DNA of 64,000 nucleotides from Desulfonatronum sp. SC1 (GTDB lineage Bacteria; Desulfobacterota; Desulfovibrionia; Desulfovibrionales; Desulfonatronaceae), in contig NZ_PZKN01000018.1 of NCBI RefSeq assembly GCF_003046795.1, positions 1 through 64,000 of the forward strand. The letters run 5' to 3'. The number at the start of each line of letters is the position of its first letter. Position 1 is the first letter of the stretch. The notes under the pieces are model-generated. The model had not been told where the DNA came from. It did not search any database and saw nothing but the letters and a program-made list of their open reading frames with translations. Positions 1 through 7,672 of this stretch are shown in pieces. The position numbers and the translations under genes were made by a program.

Positions 1-121
1 TTTTAAGCGTGAACATCTTTGAACGAAATCCATTATTACAGATAGTTGGAAATTACAGCTACGAAAACGAAGTTCGGTCAAACACTAACCAGTTGAGTTT
101 CTTTGATTAAACGTTGGGACA
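1..121 (+). mobile_element. Right end of an IS4-type insertion sequence
   Basis: This AT-richer stretch differs from the GC-rich gene beside it. It holds the last codons of a plus-strand frame that looks like an IS4-family transposase tail, followed by about 11 bases ending GTTGGGACAC. Immediately to the right, the minus-strand cobN-like frame begins and is abruptly ended. I infer that the element inserted into the cobN-like gene and that its other end lies left of the window. The family rests only on the C-terminal peptide, and neither the second inverted repeat nor a target duplication can be seen. Confidence 0.55.
3..110 (+). CDS. IS4-type transposase, C-terminal fragment cut by the window edge
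   Basis: A 35-codon open frame enters from the left edge and stops at TAA 108-110. Its peptide contains FERNPLLQIV and ends NQLSFFD. A short aromatic/leucine ending of the NQL-LF kind is typical of many IS4-superfamily transposases, which mobilise DNA by a DDE cut-and-paste reaction. The catalytic residues lie outside the window, so activity cannot be judged. The assignment is recognition of a C-terminal signature, not a full domain match. Confidence 0.5.
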   Translation, partial: LSVNIFERNPLLQIVGNYSYENEVRSNTNQLSFFD

Positions 122-1864
122 CTAGTGGTTGGGGATATCGGTGATCAGCACCTCGGGCGGGCACGACGGCGACAGCCCGGCCTGCTTGCCCGGTGTCCAC
201 TCATAGGTGGCATGGGTGCCGAGATGGATCATGGCGTCGGCCCCGAACTTTTTTTGCAGCCAGAGGTAGGCGGCGATGTACTGATGGTGGGGATAAAGGG
301 TGGTGTCGTGGTAGAGCTTCATCGGGTCGTCGCCCCAGCCCCGGGCCGGTTCCGGCATCATGACCATATTGCCCCGCCGCACCATGGGGATGACGATCTT
401 GCCCTGGTGCATCATCATCTGAAAATCACCCGGTTTGCCCCACTGGTCGATCACGGCGTCGCGGAAGGCTTGCGGCAGTTCGGCAAACCATTTTTCATAC
501 TCCGCCGGATCAAGCAGCACCAGATCGCCCGCCGCCACCATGGCATCCAGTTCACCCGGCGCCCAGGTGCCCACGTTGCGGGCGCCGTTCAGGATCAGCC
601 TCTTGATCTCTTGCTCACCGGGCGGCTGGCCGGTGGTATAGCCCGCCCCGGCAAGCCCCTTGAAAATCTCTTCCAGCGAGGCAAAGATATTGAGATAACT
701 GGCCCCGACATTCTGCTTGCCCTGGTGGTGATTATAAAAGAGGATGGCGATTTTCTTGTCGCGGTTGGCCTTGCCTTGCAGGTTGATCCAGCCCTTGAGC
801 CGGGGGATCAGCCGTTCGATATTCTCGGTGACCGGTTGGTTAACATACCAGGTCTTGCCGCTGGTCCGGTCCACCACCTTTTCCTTGGCCATGAGCACCG
901 AGGGCTCGATCAACCCGGAAATCTCCGGGCTGGCCATGGTCCAGGCCACCTCCCGTGGTCCGATCCCCACCGGGCTTTGCCGCCACTCCTCCACCGTGTC
1001 CTTATAAAGGCTGATGGCCGAGATGATCGGCACATCGAGTTTGCGCAGATCCTCGGCCAGTTTAGGGGTGAGAGCGGAATAAAATTTGAGGGAAAAGGCG
1101 AGCAGGATATCCACCCGCGCCTTGCCCTTGTCATCGAGCAGAAAGGACTCGATGGCCTGCTGGTCGTTGCCGAAACAGGGCAGCACGTTGAAACCCGCCT
1201 CCTCCAATCGTTTGATCAGATAATCAAGAGGCTCCTGCTGGCCGGGAGTCAAATATGAGGAATAAAAAAGCAGGCCCAGGCGCGGCTTTTGGGGATCATG
1301 GCCTGGTCGCGCCGCCTGCCACTTGAGAAACGAGGCCACATCCGAAAAAAGATCCGGAGCCTCGGGATGATGGAGGCCAAGCCCCAACCGGGGCTGTAGC
1401 GGCGCGAAGGAGACCGCCGGGTCGAAATGGCGATGGATCACCAGGCGCAGCATGTTCTCGATATTTTCCCGGCTCAGGTGACGGAAGTAATCAGCCACCT
1501 CGTTATCAAAAAGAAAACCCTTCTTCTTTAAGGCCACGTCATCGTAAGAGCCGCGCAGGGCATAGATGGTCTTGCCAGAAAGATCGATTTCGGCGGTGAG
1601 ATAATCCTCCAGATCCCGACCCATGACATCGACGACAATCACCCGGGCCGCCTCGATCTCCTTGCGTAAAGGCTCGCCACCCGGTTCCAGCTCGCCGGCG
1701 GAGACGACCTTGATCCGCTCTTTCAGCTCCGCCGCCATCCCGTCCACGGCCAGATTGCTGAGGTAGGAGTTATTGTCGATGACCAGCAAGGCAATTTCAT
1801 GGGCCGGGGCGCTGGCCGGAAGCAAAAGGAGTATACAGATAATAAGGAGTTTTTTCATCATCAT
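122..1864 (-). pseudogene. Exported CobN-like chelatase subunit, 3' truncated
   Basis: The frame starts with a signal peptide (MMMKKLLIICILLLLP..APAHE), so the product is probably periplasmic. It then matches the N-terminal half of the CobN/BchH large chelatase family, with the segment IHLGTHATYEWTPGKQ near residue 560. CobN proteins are usually about 1,200 residues or more; here a TAG follows IPNH at residue 580, exactly where IS-like DNA begins. The catalytic C-terminal half is therefore missing. The start overlaps the DUF2149 stop in an ATGA, preceded by GGAGGG. The exported CobN-like branch travels with ExbB/DUF2149/DUF2162 genes and TonB receptors and is distinct from cytoplasmic cobaltochelatase; its substrate is not established. 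Confidence 0.8.
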
Positions 1865-2205
1865 GGATTTCCCTCCGGCACATAGATCATGGAACCGTCT
1901 TCGAGCCGGTAGGCGGTGCCCAGGCGCTGGCCGCGCCCCTTGGCCTGCTCCGAGCTCACCATCATGGCCTCGATTTTTTTACCGTCCTTGATGATAATCT
2001 CGATCTCACCGCTGGCCGACTGTTTGGTAATGGTGACCTGTGAGTCCTGTTGCAGCAGATCTTCCAGACGATAGGCGCCAAAGATGGCCAGCAGCAGCCC
2101 GACGATAAAGACCAGACCCAGGTCAAAGAGATTGGCCACCCCGGCCATGGGGTCGTTGTCGGACAGACCGGCGCCTCGCTTCTGGTGGCGCTGAAGATAT
2201 TTCAT
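1861..2205 (-). CDS. DUF2149 membrane protein, probable ExbD-like partner
   Basis: A 114-residue protein starting MKYLQRHQKRG. One hydrophobic segment (about residues 27-44, LFDLGLVFIVGLLLAIF) follows a short cytoplasmic N-terminus and precedes a polar periplasmic domain with IEIIIKDGKKIEAM. This topology is that of ExbD/TolR, and DUF2149 genes typically sit beside a MotA/TolQ/ExbB gene as here. The start is set by an ATGA overlap with the upstream channel gene; the stop overlaps the cobN-like start in the same way. I infer that it helps energise the TonB receptor of this operon. No catalytic activity is expected. Confidence 0.75.
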   Translation of the reverse strand: MKYLQRHQKRGAGLSDNDPMAGVANLFDLGLVFIVGLLLAIFGAYRLEDLLQQDSQVTITKQSASGEIEIIIKDGKKIEAMMVSSEQAKGRGQRLGTAYRLEDGSMIYVPEGNP

Positions 2206-2792
2206 GATCGTTCCTCCCGCATGGCCACTTCGCAGAGCAGTTCCATATTTTTTACATCCTCTTCCACCCAGCGGCGCTGGATGGTGAAGAAGAAATAGCT
2301 GAGCAGCCCCAGGGCCATGCCCACCACCGTGGTGGTAAAGGCGATGACCAGATCCCCGGACAAACGGGTCAGATCGCCTTGGCCCAGGGCCGCCAGACCG
2401 GTACCCAGAGGAATAAGGGTACCCATCAGACCCAGTCCCGGCCCGATGCGGATCAGCATCTTGAGCCGGTCCAGCGAGCGCCACATTCCGTGCTCGGTGT
2501 CACGCAGCAGGTTGAGAACCGCGATCTCCGCCCCGGGCGTCTGCCGCACTTGATCAAATGCCTGGCCAAAAGCACGAACCGGGGCGGAAAAGCCGTTAAA
2601 GTGCAGGGCCGTCAATGATTCGATGGCGTTGGCAGGGGTGGACAGCCGCCTGCGAGCCAGCCACAGGCCGAAGAACTGGCCGCTGTAGGTCAGCAGCCAG
2701 ACCGTAATGAGGCTGAGCAGCAGCAGCACCGGCAACAGCAGCGACGAGGAGACAAGATAGATAAACGATGCCAGCAGGGCGACGATGTTCAT
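2202..2792 (-). CDS. MotA/TolQ/ExbB proton-channel family protein
   Basis: A 196-residue inner-membrane protein. An N-terminal hydrophobic segment (about 5-35) is followed by a cytoplasmic loop, then the conserved channel block GLGLMGTLIPLGTGLAAL near residues 118-135 and a final membrane helix before a charged tail. The GLMGTLIPLG motif is diagnostic of the ExbB/TolQ/MotA family, which uses proton flow to drive an outer-membrane or motor partner. It overlaps the DUF2162 gene upstream and the DUF2149 gene downstream by 4 bases each, indicating tight coupling. The likely role is to power import by the TonB receptor of the operon. Confidence 0.85.
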   Translation of the reverse strand: MNIVALLASFIYLVSSSLLLPVLLLLSLITVWLLTYSGQFFGLWLARRRLSTPANAIESLTALHFNGFSAPVRAFGQAFDQVRQTPGAEIAVLNLLRDTEHGMWRSLDRLKMLIRIGPGLGLMGTLIPLGTGLAALGQGDLTRLSGDLVIAFTTTVVGMALGLLSYFFFTIQRRWVEEDVKNMELLCEVAMREERS

Positions 2793-3508
2793 ATATATCT
2801 CCGTAGTGATTGGATTAAACCAAAGCCAAAGGCCAGGGCCATGGCGGCCAGCAGCAGGAGCAGACGGGAGTCGGCAAGCACAACCATGTTGCTACTGATC
2901 CGGTAGATCCGTTCCAGGTCGCCGAACTGGGGCACGATGGCAATGGTTAGCAGGAAGTAGAGGGCGGCCAGCACCATGACCAGGCCCAGCCCATGGCCGC
3001 CGACCTTCTGGTTCAGGAGGAAGAAGAGCAGCCCGCTGCCCAGGCTGACCAGTACAAAACCGCCGGCAAGCCAGGCCATGAGCCAGGGATTGCCGGGCAG
3101 GAGATTGTGGAGAAAGGCCATGGTAAAAAGGATCACCGCAAAGCAGACCGGACAGGGCAGGGCCAGCAGCAGCCAGCCTCGGCTGGCTGCTGCTGGCTGG
3201 TCGCTTTGTTTTTGCAGCAGCACCACGCCCCAGAGCAGCAGCAGGGCGGCGAGCAGAAAATGGAGGAGCATGCCGCCCGCGGCAAGGGTCATGACCATTT
3301 GCAGGTGGGCCAGAAAATCAAAGTGAGCCACCATCAGCCAGGCCAGGGCAAAGAGCAGCAGGTAGCCGCCGTAAAAACCACCGACCACCAACAGGTTGCG
3401 CCGGAGACCGGCCTGCCGGCGCAGGCCGTGCCCCAGCCCGGCCCCGGCCTTGAAGGCAAAGACGCCCATGGTAAAAACAAGACCGAGGATGAGTGATTTG
3501 ACCTCCAT
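2789..3508 (-). CDS. DUF2162 polytopic membrane protein (putative transporter)
   Basis: A 239-residue, very hydrophobic protein with about six or seven membrane segments and few polar loops. It starts MEVKSLILGLVFTMGVFAFK and carries a central segment with PCPVCFAVILF. The family (DUF2162, annotated as a predicted transporter) is known from corrinoid- or metal-linked operons with CobN-like and MotA-like genes, the context seen here. It lies 2 bases after the TonB receptor gene and overlaps the channel gene by 4 bases. An inner-membrane step after outer-membrane import is a reasonable inference, but the transported compound is unknown. Confidence 0.65.
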   Translation of the reverse strand: MEVKSLILGLVFTMGVFAFKAGAGLGHGLRRQAGLRRNLLVVGGFYGGYLLLFALAWLMVAHFDFLAHLQMVMTLAAGGMLLHFLLAALLLLWGVVLLQKQSDQPAAASRGWLLLALPCPVCFAVILFTMAFLHNLLPGNPWLMAWLAGGFVLVSLGSGLLFFLLNQKVGGHGLGLVMVLAALYFLLTIAIVPQFGDLERIYRISSNMVVLADSRLLLLLAAMALAFGFGLIQSLRRYI

Positions 3509-3510
3509 GG

Positions 3511-5529
3511 CTAAAACTCGTAGCGATAGGAGGCATAAAAGGCACGTCCGGGCTTGGGATAGCCTTTTTTCTCGTAATAATCCTTGTTAAAGAGATTATC
3601 CGCCCGCAAGGTGAGCCGGTGTTGAGAAAAGAAGGTGATGCCGACCACCAGATCCGCCACGGTAAAAGATGGATATTCCACCTCCGGATAGCCGGCAGCG
3701 TTCCAGTCGGTATCCTTCATCCGGCCCTGATTGCGAAAATGCAGCTTGGCGTCGAACATCCCGTCCTCGTACCGCACCCCGTAGTTTATCGTATGCCGGG
3801 CCACATTATGAATATCCCGCATGGTGCCGTCGGTTTGTTCCTCCCTGGCCTTGAGCATGTGGGTGGCGTTGATGAAGAATTCCAGGGAGCGTTCCCAAGC
3901 CAGGGGGGCGCCGATGTCGAAGGAAAGAATGGTTTCGATCCCCTCCATCTTCGCGCCCAGACTGTTTTGGTAGGTCGTGGTGGTGCCGGTTGTGACGCTG
4001 CTGATCCTGTCGTCAACATCGGTATGAAAATAGGTGAGATCCAGGTTCAAGCCCCACTGGGGCCGCACATAGCCAACGCCGAGATCGAAGGTGAGGGAGG
4101 ATTCCGGATCAAGATCCGGGTTGCCCCGGGTCACCATGGTGATCCCACCGACCACGGTCTCCGCATAGCCCGCCAACTGGGCCGCGGAAGGCGGAACGAA
4201 GCCCTGGCCCAGGGTGGAGTGCAGCCTTACGCCGCCGTCAAATAGATAGTTCAGCCCGGCCCGCGGACTGACGGTGGAAAAGTCCTCCGAGTTCGGAGTG
4301 AAGTCGGTTTTGTATGGGGTCGTTTTGGTTTCCACCGTAAACGTATCGTAACGGCCGCCCAGGCTTGCGGTGAGCCGCTCATCCATGAGTTTCCAGATGG
4401 TTTCCAGATAGCCCGCCCAGTTTTCCCGGCCCTCGTTCGGGGACCAGGGAGCCTTTCTGGAACCGTCCTGATTATAACCGCGGCTCTCCACGGTGATATC
4501 CTGGTAATCAGCGCCGATGATGAAACGATGGCCTTGCCAGGAATACTCATTCTTAAGCTGAAAACCGAGCCAGTCGGTTTGCGAATCATAACCGCGAAAC
4601 GGCTCAACCCGGACAGGCGCCCCGCCTGTGTAATGCTGGTAATTTTCCGAGGTTTCATTGGTCCGGTAGGCGGTAAAGGAGAGCCGGTTGTCTTTATTGA
4701 GATTGCCGGCCACGATAAAATCCAGGCCGTATCGGTCTATATCCTTATGCCCTGACTTCAGATCACCGTGAAAGATGTCGCCAGGGGTCTCAATGTCGCG
4801 GCCCTGGTAGAGATCACCGCTGAGATCAAAGCGCCACGTGTCATAAAAGGCTTTGCCGATGCGCAGGCCGCCGTTTTGCGTTTTATAGCTGGTGTTGGCC
4901 CTGGTCTCGCCATTACCCATCTTGAAATCATCGGCCTGCTCAAAACGCCGGGCGGAGAGGTCAAAATCAAAACCGTTGCCGACAGCCCCGCCCATAGCCG
5001 CCTTCTGGCTGTTGCTCTGAAAGGAGCCGAACCCGATCTCGGCCATCCCGGCGAGCTCGTCGCTGCTTTTTTTGGTGATGATGTTGACCACCCCACCCAT
5101 GGCCTCACCGCCGTAGAGCGAAGAGGCCGGGCCTTTGAGCACCTCGATCCGTTCAATATTATCGACCGGAATGGTGGCGAGGTTGGTGGCCCCGGCCGGT
5201 CTGCCGTTGATCAGCACCAGGGAATGCTTGGTAATGCCGCTGAACTCCGGCCGGAAACCACGGATCCCGATCCCGGCAAGGGCGCCTGGATATTCAACGA
5301 CCCCGATGGAACTGTTCTTTTTCAGTTGTTCCGTGAGGGTTTCACCGGAGGTTCGTTCAATCTCCCGGCTATCGATAACCTCCACCTTGGCCGGGATTGT
5401 CGTTATCTTCTCCTCGCCGCGGGTGGCGGTGACCACCACTTGCTCCAAGGTTACGGATTCTTCTCCGGCTAAGGCCGACACAGCAGGAAAAATGGTGAGT
5501 AAAAGGGGGAGACACAGCCGTTTTATCAT
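3511..5529 (-). CDS. BtuB-like TonB-dependent outer-membrane receptor
   Basis: A 672-residue receptor. A signal peptide (MIKRLCLPLLLTIFPAVSALAG) is followed by a TonB-box-like VTLEQVVVTATRG, a plug domain with IERIEVLKGPASSLYG and GGVVNIITKK, and a 22-strand-type barrel ending in an aromatic residue (ASYRYEF). The ATG at 5529 follows GGAGGAACGGTC and overlaps the stop of the preceding 35-codon frame; a longer in-frame start only adds seven residues. A cobalamin riboswitch lies upstream, so a corrinoid is the likely cargo. A heme or other tetrapyrrole is less likely but cannot be excluded, because the operon ends in a chelatase-like gene. Confidence 0.88.
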   Translation of the reverse strand: MIKRLCLPLLLTIFPAVSALAGEESVTLEQVVVTATRGEEKITTIPAKVEVIDSREIERTSGETLTEQLKKNSSIGVVEYPGALAGIGIRGFRPEFSGITKHSLVLINGRPAGATNLATIPVDNIERIEVLKGPASSLYGGEAMGGVVNIITKKSSDELAGMAEIGFGSFQSNSQKAAMGGAVGNGFDFDLSARRFEQADDFKMGNGETRANTSYKTQNGGLRIGKAFYDTWRFDLSGDLYQGRDIETPGDIFHGDLKSGHKDIDRYGLDFIVAGNLNKDNRLSFTAYRTNETSENYQHYTGGAPVRVEPFRGYDSQTDWLGFQLKNEYSWQGHRFIIGADYQDITVESRGYNQDGSRKAPWSPNEGRENWAGYLETIWKLMDERLTASLGGRYDTFTVETKTTPYKTDFTPNSEDFSTVSPRAGLNYLFDGGVRLHSTLGQGFVPPSAAQLAGYAETVVGGITMVTRGNPDLDPESSLTFDLGVGYVRPQWGLNLDLTYFHTDVDDRISSVTTGTTTTYQNSLGAKMEGIETILSFDIGAPLAWERSLEFFINATHMLKAREEQTDGTMRDIHNVARHTINYGVRYEDGMFDAKLHFRNQGRMKDTDWNAAGYPEVEYPSFTVADLVVGITFFSQHRLTLRADNLFNKDYYEKKGYPKPGRAFYASYRYEF

Positions 5530-5633
5530 GACCGTTCCTCCCTGAGACAATGGCGCATGCCAAACTGAAAGGCATTCCAGGCCGTTACCGCAAGCAGGGT
5601 GAGTTTACAGAGAATTCCTTCGCTTCCGACCAT
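5526..5633 (-). CDS. 35-residue hydrophobic ORF between riboswitch and receptor
   Basis: The frame starts at ATG 5633 behind AAGGAGGACGGGAT, one of the strongest ribosome-binding sites in the window. It ends in an ATGA overlap with the receptor start. The peptide has a central hydrophobic stretch (ILCKLTLLAVTAW) and a charged end (CLREERS). I recognise no family. It may be a small membrane protein or a leader whose translation couples ribosomes into the receptor gene. Support is the binding site and the overlap; conservation is untested. Confidence 0.5.
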   Translation of the reverse strand: MVGSEGILCKLTLLAVTAWNAFQFGMRHCLREERS

Positions 5634-5688
5634 ATCCCGTCCTCCTTTTCGGCGCTGCCCGGGCGACAGACGCCGGATCAGGTCCGGG

Positions 5689-5726
5689 CAAAAAAAATCC
5701 CCGGACCAATGAAAATTGATCCGGGG
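5689..5726 (-). terminator. Intrinsic terminator of the cobalamin riboswitch
   Basis: Read on the minus strand, CCCCGGATCAAT pairs with ATTGGTCCGGGG (12 pairs, one G-U) around a TTTC loop, followed by ATTTTTTTT. It sits between the aptamer and the operon's first ATG, the place of a transcriptional expression platform. Binding of a cobalamin is expected to favour this hairpin and shut the operon off. Confidence 0.88.
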
Positions 5727-5797
5727 ATTCCCTGTTTTTCCCACGAATATAACGATGAGCGATCCGCCCCTTGTCCACGGGGGCAGGCTCTATATAA

Positions 5798-5962
5798 GTT
5801 TGCAGACAGGTCTTCTGACTCCCGGATCAACCTCCTTTTGCGCCTTCCCAACCTTGATGAGGTCAGTGGCATATTCGCAAAATTCGTCCCCGGTCACAGC
5901 GGCGGGCCCGTCCCGGATTTACACCGGGTTCCCTATTAAGCTCGGTTAAGAGCATCTGAAAC
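5798..5962 (-). promoter_or_regulatory. Cobalamin (B12) riboswitch aptamer
   Basis: The minus strand shows the conserved blocks in order: AATAGGGAACCCGGTG, AATCCGGGACGG, CCCGCCGCTGTGACC, GCCACTG, TTGGGAAGGC, then GGGAGTCAGAAGACCTGTCTG. GTTT.CAGA at 5955-5962 can pair with TCTGCAAAC at 5798-5806 as the closing P1 stem. These are the hallmark cobalamin aptamer elements, including the B12 box. The aptamer lies about 70 bases before a terminator and controls the TonB receptor/ExbB-like/chelatase-like operon. It supports corrinoids as the regulating ligand. Confidence 0.95.
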
Positions 5963-6056
5963 AGACAGGGCAAGTACCAAATGAGCAGTTCAATATCAAG
6001 AGGAAAGGTATACTGGTTTAGGGTGAAACAATAAAAAAAAATTCTGATGACGCCTT

Positions 6057-6237
6057 TATGCCGCCCTTACAGGGCTATTTTTGTTTTAACTTCATCTACC
6101 CAGGGCGTTGCCCTGGGCTATAATATGTCGCCCCGTTGGGGCTTCAGGCAAGCCCTGAAAGGGCGAACTACCGTAGCCCAGGGCAACGCCCTGGGTAAAA
6201 CGCCCCCCAACAATAATAGCCCTGAAAGGGCGGCATA
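6057..6237. repeat. Nested palindromic intergenic repeat
   Basis: Outer arms at 6057-6079 and 6215-6237 are near-perfect inverted copies (TATGCCGCCCTTACAGGGCT against AGCCCTGAAAGGGCGGCATA). Inner arms at 6097-6120 and 6174-6197 are exact inverted copies, and each is itself a palindrome (CCCAGGGCGTTGCCCTGGG). A further GCCCCGTTGGGGC hairpin sits in the middle. No coding potential is evident. It resembles non-coding REP/MITE-like elements. Confidence 0.85.
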
Positions 6238-6317
6238 AAATGATGCAACGCGAGCCCAAAAACAGCGATGGCCCTCTTGGAACGCCAACAAATATAAATA
6301 TTCAACCAAAAGCAGTA

Positions 6318-6470
6318 TAACTACTCAGCACAGAGTAATGCCGTTGCCGGGGTCGGAGTCGGAATCGGGATTGAAAACGCTGGGATGCGTTCAGAATTAT
6401 TCCTATTCCGATACCGACCCCGATCGCGATTGCTGGAGTAAGAGCGGACACAAAATGTGCTGAGTAGTTA
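6318..6470. repeat. 153-bp MITE-like element with 15-bp terminal inverted repeats
   Basis: TAACTACTCAGCACA at 6318-6332 is matched exactly in inverse by 6456-6470. Between them are CGAT/TCGG-rich imperfect arms: GGGGTCGGAGTCGGAATCGG on the left and CCGATACCGACCCCGATC on the right. The whole can fold as one long hairpin. There is no open frame. A non-autonomous mobile element is the simplest reading, but no matching transposase is in the window. Confidence 0.75.
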
Positions 6471-6550
6471 CGTGGGATTTTGAAAAGGCGGTGAGTGCTC
6501 GCTCGCGAGCCCAACATGGTACCTCCAAGCGGCGCGAACAGGATTGACTT

Positions 6551-6576
6551 TGTATTACAGATAATACATGTATTAC
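6551..6576. promoter_or_regulatory. Probable operator of the RelBE-type locus
   Basis: TGTATTA-CAGA-TAATACA (6551-6568) is a perfect inverted repeat, and TGTATTAC recurs at 6569-6576. It lies directly before the antitoxin's ribosome-binding site. Ribbon-helix-helix antitoxins usually bind such repeats and repress their own operon. The binding itself is inferred. Confidence 0.6.
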
Positions 6577-6591
6577 CAAAAGGAGATGAGC

Positions 6592-6816
6592 ATGCTCACC
6601 GTTCGACTTCCGGAAGAAATTGAATCCCGGCTCAACGATCTTGCCGATGCCACCAACAGGCCCAAAAGTTTTTACGTGCGTGAAGCCCTGAAGCGGTACC
6701 TTGAAGATATTGAGGATATTTATCTTGCCGAATCAGCGCTGGAAAAATTCCGGGCAAGCGGGGAAAAAGCGATTCCCTTAGATGAACTGGAGCGTCGCCT
6801 TGCCCTGGAAGATTGA
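6592..6816 (+). CDS. RelB-like ribbon-helix-helix antitoxin
   Basis: A 74-residue protein. The N-terminal strand [14 protein letters not shown] and the two following helices ([20 protein letters not shown]) make a ribbon-helix-helix DNA-binding fold. The C-terminal acidic helix ([21 protein letters not shown]) is the usual toxin-binding part. I chose ATG 6592 because AAAGGAG sits six bases upstream and homologues start at this strand; ATGs at 6568 and 6586 would overlap the operator or the binding site. The antitoxin normally neutralises the RelE-type toxin encoded next to it. Since that toxin is truncated, this gene is probably an orphan. Confidence 0.85.
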   Translation: MLTVRLPEEIESRLNDLADATNRPKSFYVREALKRYLEDIEDIYLAESALEKFRASGEKAIPLDELERRLALED

Positions 6817-6994
6817 ATTCACGCCGGAGGCCGCCAAGAACCTTTCACGTTTGGGAAAAGAGGCGGAAAAAAGAATCCTGCGATTCATGCGTGAGAGAAT
6901 TTCGAACCTGGAAGATCCCCGAAACACGGGAGAGCCGCTCAAAGGCTCACGTTTCGCCGGTCTCTGGCGCTATCGCGTCGGGGATTACCGGATA
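6800..6994 (+). pseudogene. RelE/ParE-superfamily toxin, 3' truncated
   Basis: Reading from TTG 6800 gives a typical RelE-type N-terminus ([15 protein letters not shown]) followed by [22 protein letters not shown]. That block usually leads into the last two strands carrying the catalytic or contact residues. Here homology stops after GDYRI and the frame continues as antisense of an AraC-type gene. About 20-25 C-terminal residues are lost, so toxin activity is unlikely. The frame overlaps the antitoxin stop by 17 bases, normal for these operons. A start at ATG 6782 is possible but adds residues not typical of the family. Confidence 0.8.
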
Positions 6995-7672
6995 CAGGTC
7001 CAGGGTCAGGGATTCGAACCGCAGCTCGTCGCACACGGTGTCCCGCGGGGTCGCCAGCAGACGGGATGCGGTCTGGACAATGGAAGACGTCCCGGGAAAC
7101 GAACGAACCAGGGGGGAAAAGGCACGGGGGGTCCCGCCGCGGACCGGATGATGGTCGCTGATCATCGCTTCCAGGCACTTGCACATTCCGCCGGGCGCCC
7201 CGTCCAGCCAGGCGTAAACCATGGCCGGCGGCAGTTCGATGGAAAACCCGCGCATCACGCAACGGGCCGGCTGCACGTACCGGATTTCCCCCACCCTGCC
7301 CTTGCGCAGCCACAGCTCCCGGCCTTGCACGTTTTCGCGGACACCCGTCTCCGGAACGGCGAACTCGAAGCCTCCGGACAACAGCACATGAAAGCCCAGC
7401 CTGAACGAGACATCGTGATAGCTGCTTTCAAAGGGATCTTCGAGCAGATAGTCGCACATTCCAACGCCCAGACCGCGGTCGATCTGGACCATCTCCATCC
7501 ACCCGCTGCCCTTGCCCCGGGGCAATTCCATGCGCAACCGCTCCCCGCGGCTGCTGTGCGTCGGCACGGTTTCAGCAAACACACCCCACTCGCGGTAATG
7601 CCGCCGGTAAAAATCCACGATGGAATCGCCCGCGTCGGAGGGAACACTGCAACAAGACTGGGTTGAGGACAT
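6947..7672 (-). pseudogene. AraC-family regulator lacking its DNA-binding domain
   Basis: The 241-codon frame begins MSSTQSCC and carries a ligand-sensing domain like that of PchR-type AraC regulators ([38 protein letters not shown]). Full-length relatives have about 320-340 residues with two C-terminal helix-turn-helix units. Here homology ends at ESLTLDL (about 6995) and a short foreign tail follows. The whole DNA-binding domain is missing, so the product cannot act as a normal activator. The break coincides with the end of the convergent toxin gene. PchR-like regulators typically control siderophore receptors, in line with the island downstream. Confidence 0.8.

Noticed and set aside
125-1258. 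Long plus-strand open frame opposite the cobN-like gene
   Set aside because: It is antisense to a recognisable family member and has the H/G/R/P-rich composition typical of frames opposite GC-rich genes.
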